A DNA stretch of 64,000 nt from DASXUX01 sp036504595 (GTDB lineage Bacteria > Planctomycetota > SZUA-567 > H5-PLA8): positions 340,359 through 404,358 of the forward strand of contig DASXUX010000010.1 of the NCBI GenBank assembly GCA_036504595.1, written 5' to 3'. A program made the position numbers and the translations under genes. Every line of letters begins with the position of its first letter. Within the stretch, counting starts at the first letter, position 1. Shown here piece after piece: positions 52,901 through 62,249 of the stretch. The notes under the pieces are model-generated. The model saw only the letters and a list, made by a program, of their open reading frames with translations. It did no database searches and was not told where the DNA came from.

Positions 52901-55900
52901 ACGCGCCGCCGGTCCCACCAAAATATTGAATGCGCTGCTGGTGCCGTCGGTCAGTCCGTTTGTATGGGCCACCAATGTGTATCCCGTGCCGACCTTATTG
53001 ATGCTGACGTTGTTGAAGATAGCTTCGCCATTAATCGCGTTGGCTGTCATGGTGCCGGAGAGCGTGCCGCCGCTGGGATTGGTGCCGATGCCCAGGGTGA
53101 CGCTGCCGCTGGCATTGTTGACGAGGTTGCCCTGGAAGTCCTGGACTTGCACGCGCACGGCTGGAGAGATCGCGTTTCCGGCCGTCGTGTTGACGGGCTG
53201 GACAGAGAAACCCAGTTTGCTCGGTGGACCCATGTTGACGTCGAACGATGTGCTGGCGACGGTGTTTATGCTTGGCGTGACGGAGGTGCTGGCGGTCAGC
53301 GTGTAACCCAACCCAACCTTTGTAATGCTCAGATCGCTGAACACTGCCACGCCGCCCGATGCAGCCACCGTCTTCGTGCCGAGGAGCGTGGAGCCGGCAG
53401 GGTGCGAGCCAAAGTCAACCGTTATGCTGTTGGTGGCCGAAGCAATCGTGTTGTTCAGACCGTCCTGGACCGCCACCTGCACGGCGGGTGTAATCGCACT
53501 TCCGGCGGCCGTGGTGCTCGGCTGTACGAGGAAAACCATTTTGTAGTTGATGTCGAAACTGCCGCTGGTGGCTGGCGCCAGTCCGTCGGATGAGGCCGTC
53601 AGTTTGTAGGTGCTGCCCGCCTTGTCAATGCTCAAGTCGCTGAACGTCGCCATGCCGTTGCTGGCATCGACGGCAAGGGTGCCGCCGAGCGTGCCGCCAC
53701 CGGCATTGGGTTCGACTGACATCGTGACTGTATTGGTCGCTGTCGGGCACTCGTTATTATAGAAATCCCTGATCTTCACTTTGGCGGCTGATAACGACAA
53801 CCCGGCCAAGCGACTGATCGGCGACTGATAGAAATACAGTTTATTGGGGGCGGCTGGAACAATGTTGAATGCGGCGCTGGTAGCGGAGTTGACGGCCGAG
53901 CCCGTGGCGGTGAGGGTATAACCGTTGGCTGAAAATTGGATATTTAGCGTGTCGAATGTGGCGACGCCTTGATTCGCGCCGACGCTCTTGGTGCCGTAGA
54001 GCGTTCCATTGGCAGACATCGTGATGGTGTCGTTCGCGTTCGTGGTAATGACCTGGCCCAGGGCGTCCTCAATGGAAACCTTTACGCCCGTGGGCGCCGC
54101 GATGGGACTGCCGGCTGCTGTCTGTGTCGGCTGTGCAGTGAAGACCAGCTTGCCGACGATGTCGAATGCGCTGCTCGTGTCGCTCACCAAGCCATTGCCG
54201 CCTGTGGCCTGCAGGGTGTAGCCCGAGCCGCGCAGATTGATGGTCAGGCCGCTGAAGGTCGCCACGCCGTTGACGGGCGTCTGAGTCGTTGTGCCGACTA
54301 ACGTTCCGCCGGAGGGGTTGTTGGCAAAAGCCAGCGTGATTGGATCTGTAGCGGTCGTGATGTTGTTCCCGGCGTAATCCTGGATTGCAACTTTTAGGTC
54401 GGAGGAGAAGGCGGCGAGCACCAATGTCCTCGATGGAGGCGAAGCAGTAAACTTGAGTTTGCGAGTTGTGTTTGTGACGTTGAAGGACGAACTGTTCACA
54501 GTAAAGAAGAGATTACTGGCGGAAGCGGTCAGACTATAGCCGTTCTTGGCAATGTCCACGCTCAAGTTGCTGAACGTCGCGACGCCACCCACTGCGTTGA
54601 CCGCACCCCCGCCGGAAAGCGTTGCGCCGCCGGCACTGTTCAACGTCAGGCCGATGCTGTCAGTGGCTCCGGAAATCGGGTTGCCAGGACCATCTTGGAT
54701 CGCAACAGTCACGGGCGGAGTCATGGTCTGGCCCTCGCCGACAGTGGACGGCTGCTGGCCGAAGACGAGCCTGTACTTGATATTGAAAGCGTTGGTCGTG
54801 AGATCCGTCATGCCGGCAGAGGACACCAGCAGCGTATAATTGAGACCCGGCTTGTCCAGCTTAATGTTGTTGAACGTGGCCACTCCGCTGACGGCTGTAA
54901 CGGTGGGGGTGCCGCTCAGTGCCGCCCCGCCTGGATTGTCTTTGATTGAAAGCGTGACGTTGCCAGCAAACCCTGTAGCGACGTTTTCGCACTTGTCCAG
55001 AGCCTGCACCGCCATTGACGGGGACATACTCGACAGGACTGCCGTATTCGTCGGCGGCTGGGCTGTGAAAACGATGTGGGTTCCGACGTTCGGGTTGATG
55101 TTGAAGCTGCTACTGACCGCGCTCGCTATGAGCACAGCCGTCGCCGTTGCACGCAACGTGTAGCCATTGCTCTTCTTGTTGATAGATAGGTCGCTGAAGC
55201 GCGCCACGCCGCCGGACGTCGGTACGGTTGTCGTGCCACTTAGGATGCCTCCACCCGGGTTGGCGCTGATGGCGATCGTGATGTTGTCCGAGGCGGAGGG
55301 AATGGCGATGTCGTTTGCATCGGCGATTGTCACTTCGATCTGCGCAATGGGATCGCCTGCAAGCGTAGTGCTGGGCTGCACCGAAAATATAAGCTTGTAC
55401 GAAATATTGAACGCGTTGCTTGTCCCCGCCGTCAACGAACCACAGGTCGCCGTGAGCGTGTAGCCTGCGCCGCTCTTATTGATGCTCAGATTGTTGAACG
55501 TCGCGATACCGTTGACGGCGGGCATGGTGAGCGTGCCTGAAAGCGTGCCGCCGCCCGGATTCGTGCCGATGTCTATCGCGACTTGGTCGCTCGCCGACGT
55601 CACCGTGTTGCCGAATGCGTCCTGGATCGCGACGCCGATGGATCCCAGCGCTTGACCAGCGGTGGTACTGCCCACCTGCTGCGTGAACGTCAGCTTGGTC
55701 GCGATGCCGGGCGTGATGTTGAACGTTGCCGTAATGGCCTCGGTGAAGTCGCTGGCGAAAGCTCTGAGCGTGTAGGCGTTGGCGGTCTTATCGATCGAAA
55801 GGTTGGCAAAGGACACAATGCCATTCACCGCATTGACCGTCGTCGTGCCGCTTAAGCTGCCACTCCCCGGGTTATTCTTGATCTCAATGCTGATGGCCTT

Positions 55901-56731
55901 GTTCAACGATGTGAGCGTGTTGTTAAGCCCATCCTGAAGTTTCACCGCGACCGCTGGGTTGATGTACACGCCGGCGGCCGTATTCGTCGGTTGTGTGCTT
56001 ATGAACAGCTTATAGCTGATGGTAAAGGCGAGGCTGGCTGCGCCTGAGACGCCTCCAGCGGAGGCGGTCAGCGTGTAGTTGGCTCCCGCCGTGTCAATGT
56101 TGAGGTCGCTGAATGTCGCCACACCCGCACTCGCGGCAACCGTCGTCGTTCCGCTCAAGGTTGTCCCACCAGGGTTGTTACCGATGGCCATGGTGACGTC
56201 AGCGGAAGACGCAGTAACCGCGTTGCCCAGAGCGTCCTGGATTGCGACCTTCACAGCCGGCGAGATCGCGACACGCGCAAGCGCATTCCCTGGCTGAACG
56301 GTAAACGAGAGATGGTGCGGCGGTCCGGCCGAGATGTTGAAACTTTGGCTCGTGGCGCCGGTGAGTCCCGTCGCGGTGGCCGTCAACGTATAACCGTTGC
56401 CCGTCTTGTCGATGCTGAGGTTGCTAAACGTGGCAACGCCGGCCACGGCCGCGGCGGTAAGGGTTCCCGAAAGCGTGCCCCCCGGGGGATTGGTTCCGAA
56501 GTAAATCGTGATATTGTCCGTCGCCGTGGTAACAGGGTTGCCCGCGCCGTCTCGCACGGACACCTGCACGGATGGCGAGATGCTGCTGCCGGCGACGGTG
56601 GAAGTCGGTTGCCCGGTAAACACCAGCACGTTCGCGGCGAAGGTACTTGAGCAGGACAGGAGCGCGACGCAGGCCGCGGCCAAAAAGCACGGTGCGCCAG
56701 ACACCCACTGCGATGGGGTTGGATTGCGCAT
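46955..56731 (-). CDS. Giant secreted repeat protein, adhesin-like (28 repeats, putative Ig, PKD)
   Basis: A 3258-residue protein from ATG 56731, preceded by a strong GGAGGAG; an earlier ATG lacks one. A signal peptide (about 1-32) is followed by 28 tandem repeats of about 100 residues. Each begins LVFTxQP-like and contains ITPAVQVAVQD, SATDxITxAIGxNP, GVATFSxLSIDKAGxGYTL. After them come a putative-Ig domain (LPAGLTLSGDTISGTP), one PKD domain (YTWDFGDGTT) and a 170-residue C-terminal beta domain. No membrane anchor or sortase motif is seen. It may be an extracellular adhesin or structural fibre. Confidence 0.85.
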   Translation of the reverse strand: MRNPTPSQWVSGAPCFLAAACVALLSCSSTFAANVLVFTGQPTSTVAGSSISPSVQVSVRDGAGNPVTTATDNITIYFGTNPPGGTLSGTLTAAAVAGVATFSNLSIDKTGNGYTLTATATGLTGATSQSFNISAGPPHHLSFTVQPGNALARVAISPAVKVAIQDALGNAVTASSADVTMAIGNNPGGTTLSGTTTVAASAGVATFSDLNIDTAGANYTLTASAGGVSGAASLAFTISYKLFISTQPTNTAAGVYINPAVAVKLQDGLNNTLTSLNKAISIEIKNNPGSGSLSGTTTVNAVNGIVSFANLSIDKTANAYTLRAFASDFTEAITATFNITPGIATKLTFTQQVGSTTAGQALGSIGVAIQDAFGNTVTSASDQVAIDIGTNPGGGTLSGTLTMPAVNGIATFNNLSINKSGAGYTLTATCGSLTAGTSNAFNISYKLIFSVQPSTTLAGDPIAQIEVTIADANDIAIPSASDNITIAISANPGGGILSGTTTVPTSGGVARFSDLSINKKSNGYTLRATATAVLIASAVSSSFNINPNVGTHIVFTAQPPTNTAVLSSMSPSMAVQALDKCENVATGFAGNVTLSIKDNPGGAALSGTPTVTAVSGVATFNNIKLDKPGLNYTLLVSSAGMTDLTTNAFNIKYRLVFGQQPSTVGEGQTMTPPVTVAIQDGPGNPISGATDSIGLTLNSAGGATLSGGGAVNAVGGVATFSNLSVDIAKNGYSLTASASNLFFTVNSSSFNVTNTTRKLKFTASPPSRTLVLAAFSSDLKVAIQDYAGNNITTATDPITLAFANNPSGGTLVGTTTQTPVNGVATFSGLTINLRGSGYTLQATGGNGLVSDTSSAFDIVGKLVFTAQPTQTAAGSPIAAPTGVKVSIEDALGQVITTNANDTITMSANGTLYGTKSVGANQGVATFDTLNIQFSANGYTLTATGSAVNSATSAAFNIVPAAPNKLYFYQSPISRLAGLSLSAAKVKIRDFYNNECPTATNTVTMSVEPNAGGGTLGGTLAVDASNGMATFSDLSIDKAGSTYKLTASSDGLAPATSGSFDINYKMVFLVQPSTTAAGSAITPAVQVAVQDGLNNTIASATNSITVDFGSHPAGSTLLGTKTVAASGGVAVFSDLSITKVGLGYTLTASTSVTPSINTVASTSFDVNMGPPSKLGFSVQPVNTTAGNAISPAVRVQVQDFQGNLVNNASGSVTLGIGTNPSGGTLSGTMTANAINGEAIFNNVSINKVGTGYTLVAHTNGLTDGTSSAFNILVGPAARLGFTVQPVNTPVGSPIAPAVAVAVQDASGNTVPSATNSITVALGNNPSGATLLGTTTHTASSGVATFSDLSINKVGTGYTLSASAAGLTTGTSDAFNAVYRLVFTTPPSAANAGAAISPAVQVSIEDGPGNVINTANDNITVSIGTNPAGGTLSGTQTVAAVSGVATFNDLSINKASAGYTLAAAATGLNGGVSGSFSINPAAPSQLSIVTQPSNALAAVAIAPAVQVAILDTFGNLATSASDIVSVAITGDPVGVTLSGNLNVAAVNGVATFSDLKIDKAGAGYTLAFTSGILTGTTSTPINIAYTLAFSTAPVNTVAGSAITPAVQVSICNGIGGTIGSATDDVTVAIASNPGSGTLSGTATVAAIAGVATFGDLSINRTGTGYTLSATCANANSKTSSSFDITPGPPAALAFTVQPASALAGATLSPAVRVAIVDALGNTVTSASNSVALTLDDPNLAGGALGGTTSRAAVNGVATFNNLSIDKAGLGYTLSASAAGVAGAATSNAFDISYKLVFIAQPSSALARAAISPAIQVEVQDNAGTKITTATDTVTLAIAANPVAGALGGTLSATASSGVATFNDVNIDKAGTGYTLAASAPNVAGATSNTFNISYKLAFTTQPGNTGASSPITPAVQVAVQDAVGNTIASATDNITVAIGANPSAGVLSGTKAVPASSGVATFSNLSINKAGSAYTLTAVAAGMTGATSSAFDITYKLVVTFQPVDTVAGAVISPAVQVAVKDGANATVTSANDLITLAIAYNAGGGTLLGNLSVSAVNGVAIFSDLSIDKTGTGYTLGASATGLAPVTSSGFNITPAAATHLAFAVQPTGAAAGVAIAPAVQVLVQDSFDNTVTSASNAVTMAIGNNPGTGTLGGTVTVNASSGIASFSDLSINKVGSGYTLNAAATSLTGATSMGFDITPGAANRVTFLVQPADAVAGVAITPAVQVVIQDAFGNTVTGSSADVSVAIGTNPGGGTLSGIKTVAASSGIATFGPLSIQKVGTGYTLSAACGSLTSATSAAFSISAGGAVQLGFIALPASAVVNAAISPAVAVAVQDSFGNTVPSATNSISIALDSNPPGATLSGAAPVSASNGVASFSALSINKLGAGFTFRATASGLPDAVSGTFNTTYRLAFTTQPSNAVAGAAITPAVQVVVQDGLNTTIATASDSITLAIANNPNGASLGGVAAASAVNGVATFSGLSLDRNGAGYTLSATAAGLASGVSSAFDITYRLAFTVQPSTTVAGSDIAPAIQVAIRDALGNTVTSATNSVTLSIGTNPSGGVLSASAGTTTVAAVNGVATFSRLGIDKAGSGYTLVASGAAMESATSASFDIIYALRFSVQPASTLAASPITPAVQVAICSASGATVTSASGTITLALGANPGNGTLSGTLSAAAVNGVATFSGIKIDRAGSGYTLVASASGMNSATSGAFDIHYRLAFVKPPSNTLAGSAIAPAVQVAVQDSAGTTITSASGTVTLALGANPGSATLSGTLSQTLVNGVATFSNLALDRCGSAYTLVASATGIDSATSPAFDVTYGLAFVAQPSNAYVGLAVRPVVQVAIRDGLGNTITTATDSITLAIGNNPVSATLRGTVTVAASSGIASFSAISLDKAGTGFTLTATGAGLGGATSNAFNVTTASAPVITSALTLSAIQGSAFSYQITASGSTPLTFSSAKLPAGLTLSGDTISGTPATGGVFDVSVTASNIAGSNRKTLQFTISRPAGTDTPPEISSLSTSDSPTGTTGTAVTFTAAATDGDGDSLSYTWDFGDGTTGTGASTSHVYATPGIYTATVTVFDGTTTTQQQAYYVVSAAEAPVGQDNGGDPTWTAAASNVFSITKVALKFNFVTGAKDTLQLSGAIPLGKFFKPDGKKVSVVIGGFTKDFALNAKGQATAGLCKLQLKGKMKNGVFKATPGTYTLSIKGEPLLTALQEFGFANKTTAKAGEKLDVSMLIMVDTLGYEAEKTLLYKATAKKSGSAK
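47975..56610. repeat. 28 tandem coding repeats of about 300 bp
   Basis: Every unit repeats a stretch like TTGAACGTCGCCACGCC and a downstream GTGTAGCC. Middle units (roughly 48.0-53.5 kb) are closer to each other than the outer ones (53.7-55.4 kb), which suggests recent local duplication or conversion. Confidence 0.85.
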
Positions 56732-56962
56732 GGGACTCCTCCAAAGTTGCGGCAGTGGCACGCTTGTACGTATGGGCCAACATCATCACAAGGTACAGCC
56801 TTAGTCTACCTCGCCCGAACGCCGTAGCAACACGGGAGCGGCAAAAAGCCAAAGAAGAGAGGGTTGGTAATCGTCACACAGATTGGCGAAAAGCCGTTCT
56901 GTCCGCCGGCTGGGCGGTCAGAAGCAAATGGGGCGGAAGGCACAAACAGCCGCATCCTGCCT

Positions 56963-59443
56963 TCACGGTGTCAGCTTTGCCTCACCCGTCGCGCCGTCAA
57001 AGAGAAGTGTGCGCGGACCGATACTGAACGTCCAGCGCTCGCCGTCAGCCTTCAGACCAATGCGTGCCGGCTGCTGTCCCGCAACGCTCCACGTACATGC
57101 CGTCGCGTTGCGCCATTCACCGCGCTCGCACCGCAGACGCAGACTCGTGAGCTTCCCCGTGCTGCTTCCGTGTTCGCCTTTGATCGCGTCTTCGCCCACC
57201 TCCACCTTCAGGCCATTCGCTGTCAGTGGTTCGACGCGCAGCATTGCTTTTACGCCGCGCGCGACATAGGTTCCGTCATCGGCTTTAGCCAGCGGCTGTT
57301 CGGTGTGGAGGCGCAGTTCGAGCGGCGCGGGCTTCTCCAAAGCAATGTCATCCAGCACCAGCAATACGTCGGGCTTTATGTAAAGCAGATGGCGGACGAA
57401 GCGTTTCACGCCGAGCTTGCGGGGATACGCTTCAGTCGCGTCGCCCGCAATGTGATCCAGCGCCGGCGATGAGTCCGCTCGCAGAATTTTCGGGCGCGCC
57501 TTGGCCGCCAGCGGCTCGCTTCCTACGAACCACGTTTGGCCTTCGCCGAGTTGCCCTTTGCCGCCGATCAGCAGAGTATTGTGCTGGCTGGTCAGCTTGG
57601 CCGAATACGCGTCGTCACGAATCAGCCATTCTCCCGCGCCAAACACCACGAAGTGGCCGGCATCGGGATGAACGTGGCCGCCGCCGGGATCATACGCAAA
57701 GTTCTGGACCGCGTGATGGCCGATGAACGGTCCGCACTTGAAGACAACGAGTGATTCGTCGCCGGACCAGTCCGAACGCGCAGAGACGATCTCCATGTCG
57801 TCAAAGCGGCGCAGTGTCGGCAAATCAGCCGGTGATTTCTCTGGAACACTGGGATCGTACCAGATCAGGTTCAGCCAGCGCGCCTCGGGGGAATCCACGT
57901 TTGCGGTATCTATTTGCGCGCCCAGCCACTGCGCATATCCGTCGTTGAATTCCCGCGCCAGCCCGCGCAGAAGATAGTCCGGGCCGTACCAGTTGCCGCG
58001 CGGGCAGTCGGCGATATCCACGATGTTGTTACGCGGCGTCCAGGCATTTCGCGGCAGCGCGAGGTATTGGCGATAGGCCGCTGTGTTGCGCCACCAATCG
58101 CAGCCGTAGAGGTCCACCACGAGGAGTTCGCGCGAAAGATGCATGAACTTGAGCATGTATTCGACGCCATAGCCCCAATAGCCGACGCCTTCGTGGCTGG
58201 CGCCGTCGGGCCCGAGCGAATCCATGGTTCGGCGAAACTTTTCGAGCGGCAGGCCGATCCACTTCAGCGCCTCGTCGTTTTCGTCGAACAGCACGAGTCC
58301 GGCGGCAGCCATGCCGCAGATGTTCACCCAGAGGTGATTCTGCAGGTACGACTTGCTCCACCATATCTTGCCCGACGCCGCGGCTTCGAACATCGCGGCG
58401 GCACGTTTGGCAAGCGTCTGGCGGATGAGCGCGCGCGTGTCATCGTCGAGGTCCGCGTAGCACCAATCATAGACCAGTGCCAAGCCGTAAAGCTGGTGGC
58501 CGGCCGCGAGGTCCATGCCGTCGCGCTGCCCAAGGCCCCACGTCGCATAGCCGCAGGACGCGCGCGCCCAATCGCGCGCACTGTCCAGATACTTGCGCTC
58601 TTTGCTGATGAGATACGAGATAGCCAGCAGCGGCATCGCATTGCCGACGTTGCGCTGGTAGAGCTGCTCGTCGCCGCTGTACTTGTCCTGTTTGATGTAC
58701 GCCGGCGGGCCGCTTTTGACGGCGGCGTCGGCTTGAGCTTGCACTTCTTTCCACAGCGGCGCATGCGTTGTCTTGACGGCCTGGCGAAGCGCGTCGATGC
58801 GGGTGGCGTCCAGGTACAACCGCGGATGCACGCCTTTCCTGGACGCGAGCGGCACGGGGACTGGATTCAAGATGTACTTGTCGTTGTGGGTAAAGCGAGC
58901 GATGGGCTCAATTCTCACTTCGGCCAAGGTCGCGTCGATCTCTGCAGCGCCCTCCGTGCCTTTTTCCAGCGCGATCCAGCAGCGCGCGACGCCCTCCGGC
59001 GCTCGGAACTCAGCGCTCGCTGCCTGCCACTGCCCCAGTTTCGCCGTGTCATACGGCGGCGTGCTCATGCGGCCCAGTTCCCGGCCTTTCTCTGCAGAGA
59101 CGAACTCGCATTTCAGAAACGGCGGCGGCGTGCCTTCGCCGAGTTTCTCCACGCGAAGCCACGCCGTCAGACGATAGAGCTGCCCGGCTTGCATGGGGCG
59201 CGCGTCGGAGCAGGCGTAATTCCAGTTGGCATTCATCCTGCCTTGGATGCGTAGACCGGCCTTTTTCTCTAGTGCGTTCGGAAGAACCAAATCCGCCACA
59301 CTCTGCAGTTTCACCGTGTCGGCGCGTGGGGTCCACGCGCCAACTTTCGTCGTGAAATCCCACGTCTGGACTGTTGCGCTGTCTCCCGCGAAAACAAATG
59401 CAGTGGCCAGTGCGAACAGCGCCATCATCGCACGCTTGAACAT
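56963..59443 (-). CDS. Secreted heparinase II/III-like polysaccharide lyase
   Basis: An 826-residue protein starting at ATG 59443 with GGAGGGG upstream, and a signal peptide (about 1-20). Residues 25-185 form a carbohydrate-binding sandwich (RIQGRMNANWNYACSD, CWIALEKGTEGAAEID). The alpha-toroid, about 200-490, has YLDSARDWARASCGYATW, LQNHLWVNICGMAAAGLVL and SHEGVGYWGYGVEYMLKF. A beta-sandwich lyase domain has GHHAVQNFAYDPGGGHVHPDAGHFVVFG. This is the heparinase II/III and alginate-lyase superfamily. The substrate may be a uronic-acid polymer. Confidence 0.82.
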   Translation of the reverse strand: MFKRAMMALFALATAFVFAGDSATVQTWDFTTKVGAWTPRADTVKLQSVADLVLPNALEKKAGLRIQGRMNANWNYACSDARPMQAGQLYRLTAWLRVEKLGEGTPPPFLKCEFVSAEKGRELGRMSTPPYDTAKLGQWQAASAEFRAPEGVARCWIALEKGTEGAAEIDATLAEVRIEPIARFTHNDKYILNPVPVPLASRKGVHPRLYLDATRIDALRQAVKTTHAPLWKEVQAQADAAVKSGPPAYIKQDKYSGDEQLYQRNVGNAMPLLAISYLISKERKYLDSARDWARASCGYATWGLGQRDGMDLAAGHQLYGLALVYDWCYADLDDDTRALIRQTLAKRAAAMFEAAASGKIWWSKSYLQNHLWVNICGMAAAGLVLFDENDEALKWIGLPLEKFRRTMDSLGPDGASHEGVGYWGYGVEYMLKFMHLSRELLVVDLYGCDWWRNTAAYRQYLALPRNAWTPRNNIVDIADCPRGNWYGPDYLLRGLAREFNDGYAQWLGAQIDTANVDSPEARWLNLIWYDPSVPEKSPADLPTLRRFDDMEIVSARSDWSGDESLVVFKCGPFIGHHAVQNFAYDPGGGHVHPDAGHFVVFGAGEWLIRDDAYSAKLTSQHNTLLIGGKGQLGEGQTWFVGSEPLAAKARPKILRADSSPALDHIAGDATEAYPRKLGVKRFVRHLLYIKPDVLLVLDDIALEKPAPLELRLHTEQPLAKADDGTYVARGVKAMLRVEPLTANGLKVEVGEDAIKGEHGSSTGKLTSLRLRCERGEWRNATACTWSVAGQQPARIGLKADGERWTFSIGPRTLLFDGATGEAKLTP

Positions 59444-59578
59444 GGCTTGCCCCTCCGAGCATTCACTTCCAAAGTATTCCGGCAACTGATCATAACTTGC
59501 CTGCTAGATTACCGCGACTAGTCTTAGGACCAGCCAGACGTTTGACACCCAATAGCGTTTCGGTGTCGAGGGGGCGCA

Positions 59579-62068
59579 ATGGACGAATTATCTCAGACTT
59601 CGATCATACCCGGCATGCACACGCGGACGGGCGTCAGCCCGGAGACACTGGCGCGGGCCATTCAGGACAATCTGTATTACGTTCAAGGGCGCGTGCCGAA
59701 ACTGGCGACGAAGCAGGATTGGTATATGGCCGTCGCCTACACCGTCCGCGATCGGATGCTGCAGCGCTGGGTCAAGAGCGTGGAAACGTCTATCGCGCAT
59801 CACGCGCGACTGGTCTGCTATCTCTCGGCCGAATTCCTGCTCGGTCCGCATCTCGGCAACAACATACTGAACCTCGGCATCACCGATGCGGTTCGTCAGG
59901 CCACCACGAAACTCGGGCTGAACCTGGATGAGTTGCTGGCTCTTGAGGAAGAACCAGGACTCGGAAACGGCGGCCTGGGCCGGCTGGCGGCGTGCTATAT
60001 GGATTCACTTGCAACGTTGGAGGTGCCAGCCATCGGGTATGGCATCCGCTACGAGTTTGGCATTTTCGATCAGGTCATCAAGGACGGCTGGCAGGTTGAG
60101 ATCACCGACAAGTGGCTGCGCGCGGGCAATCCGTGGGAGATCGCCCGGCCCGAACGGACTTTTGACGTCAAGTTTGGCGGGCATACGCGCCAATGGAAGG
60201 ACGACAGCGGGCGCCTGCGCGTAGACTGGATTCCGGATCAAGTGATCAGGGGAGTGCCATGCGACACAGGCATCAGCGGGTTCCGCAAGGGCACCGTTAA
60301 TCTGTTGCGCCTGTGGCGCGCCGAAGCGTGCGAGTCGTTCGATTTCCAGGCCTTCAATCAGGGCGACTACTACCACGCCGTGGAAGCGAAAGTCGCGTCC
60401 GAGACGCTCAGCAAGGTACTCTATCCAAATGACGAGGCGATGCAGGGAAAGCGACTGCGGCTGGCACAGCAGCATTTCTTCGTCAGTTGCTCGCTGCAGG
60501 ACATGATCCGGATCCAGCTCACGAACGGCCGCAAGCTGGAAGATTTTCATCAGAAGTTTGCCGTGCAACTCAATGACACACATCCGTCCATCGGGGTCGC
60601 TGAACTGATGCGCCTGCTGATCGACGAGCACCAGATGGAGTGGGAGAAGGCCTGGAACGTCACACGAAACACGTTCGCCTACACCAACCATACGCTGCTG
60701 CCCGAAGCACTGGAGAAGTGGTCGATTCCGCTCTTCGGCAGCATGTTGCCGCGGCATTTGGAGATCATCTACGAGATCAATCGGCGTTTCCTCGGCGAGG
60801 TAGAGAAACGCTTTCCGGACGATGTGGGACGCATGCAGCGACTTTCGCTTATCGACGAAAACGGCGAGCGCTATGTTCGCATGGCGCACCTGGCCTGCGT
60901 GGGCAGCCACAAGATCAACGGCGTGGCGGCGCTCCACAGCGAACTACTGAAGACCGACGTGCTGCGCGATTTCAACGAACTGTATCCGGAAAAATTCCTC
61001 AACGTGACGAATGGCGTCACGCCACGCCGTTGGATCGCGCTGGCGAATCCGGAACTGGCGGCGTTGATCACGCAGGTGCTTGGGGACGGCTGGCTGGGCC
61101 GGTTGGAAACGGACCTCGTGGGTCTTGAGCGGATGGCCGAGGATCCTTCGTTCCAGGAACAATGGCGTCAAATCAAGCGCAACAACAAAGTGCGGCTGGC
61201 TGGCATTATGAAGGAACGAACCGGAGTCATGATCGATCCCGATTCGCTGTTCGATGTCCAGGTGAAACGCATCCACGAATATAAACGCCAGCACCTGAAT
61301 ATTCTGCATGTGATCGCGCTTTACAATCAACTGCGCCAGCACCCGCAACTGAGCATCACGCCGCGTACCGTTATCTTCGGCGGCAAGGCGGCACCCGGGT
61401 ATTACATGGCCAAGCTGATCATCAAGCTGATCAACTCGGTGGCCGGCGTCGTGAATCGCGACCCGGCGCTAAAAGACCGGCTGAGAGTTGTCTTCGCGCC
61501 GGACTTCAATGTGACGAATGCGCAGCCGATCTACCCGGCCGCGGACCTCTCCGAACAGATTTCCACCGCTGGCAAGGAAGCATCCGGCACCGGCAACATG
61601 AAGTTCTCGATGAATGGCGCGCTCACGATTGGGACGCTGGATGGCGCCAACGTAGAAATCCGCGAGCGAGTGGGCCAAGAGAACTTCTTCTTGTTCGGAC
61701 TGACTACGCCACAGGTAGCCGAAACGTGGGCGCGCGGTTACCAGCCGCAGGATTTTCTGGGGAGAAGCAGCGAACTCAAGGCGGCGCTTGAGCTGATCTC
61801 GAACGGGCACTTCTCGAATGGTGATCGTGAACTCTTCAAACCGCTCGTTGATCAACTCGTTCAACGCGATCCATTCCTGGTCCTTGCCGATTTCGATGCT
61901 TACTTGGCGGCGCAGCGGCAGGTCGGCGAAGCCTATACGAACACGCAGCGATGGACGGCGATGTCGATCCTGAATGTTGCGCGAATGGGCTACTTCTCGT
62001 CGGATCGTTCGGTCCGCGAGTACTGCGAGAAGATCTGGAATACTCAACCATTGCCGGTTGAAATGTAG
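59579..62068 (+). CDS. glgP: Glycogen/alpha-glucan phosphorylase
   Basis: An 829-residue phosphorylase of normal length. ATG 59579 follows GAGGGG. Landmarks: CYLSAEFLLG, EEPGLGNGGLGRLAACYMDS, the EFGIFDQ segment, AVQLNDTHPS, VQVKRIHEYKRQ-type segment and EASGTGNMKFSMNG with the PLP lysine K675. It releases glucose-1-phosphate from glycogen. No other glycogen gene is next to it. Confidence 0.97.
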   Translation: MDELSQTSIIPGMHTRTGVSPETLARAIQDNLYYVQGRVPKLATKQDWYMAVAYTVRDRMLQRWVKSVETSIAHHARLVCYLSAEFLLGPHLGNNILNLGITDAVRQATTKLGLNLDELLALEEEPGLGNGGLGRLAACYMDSLATLEVPAIGYGIRYEFGIFDQVIKDGWQVEITDKWLRAGNPWEIARPERTFDVKFGGHTRQWKDDSGRLRVDWIPDQVIRGVPCDTGISGFRKGTVNLLRLWRAEACESFDFQAFNQGDYYHAVEAKVASETLSKVLYPNDEAMQGKRLRLAQQHFFVSCSLQDMIRIQLTNGRKLEDFHQKFAVQLNDTHPSIGVAELMRLLIDEHQMEWEKAWNVTRNTFAYTNHTLLPEALEKWSIPLFGSMLPRHLEIIYEINRRFLGEVEKRFPDDVGRMQRLSLIDENGERYVRMAHLACVGSHKINGVAALHSELLKTDVLRDFNELYPEKFLNVTNGVTPRRWIALANPELAALITQVLGDGWLGRLETDLVGLERMAEDPSFQEQWRQIKRNNKVRLAGIMKERTGVMIDPDSLFDVQVKRIHEYKRQHLNILHVIALYNQLRQHPQLSITPRTVIFGGKAAPGYYMAKLIIKLINSVAGVVNRDPALKDRLRVVFAPDFNVTNAQPIYPAADLSEQISTAGKEASGTGNMKFSMNGALTIGTLDGANVEIRERVGQENFFLFGLTTPQVAETWARGYQPQDFLGRSSELKAALELISNGHFSNGDRELFKPLVDQLVQRDPFLVLADFDAYLAAQRQVGEAYTNTQRWTAMSILNVARMGYFSSDRSVREYCEKIWNTQPLPVEM

Positions 62069-62249
62069 AAGCCGGCATACAATGCCGATCGCGGCCCGGT
62101 GCACACCGGCGGACTGCGGTTGCATCTGGAATTCTGACGGCGGTGGCCTTGCGGCAACCAGCACGACTCTGCACAGCTTTGAGCCAGGCCGTCCAGGAGT
62201 CTTCTCCTTCGTGGCACCGATCGGAATGCTTCAGCCTTGAAAACGAACC

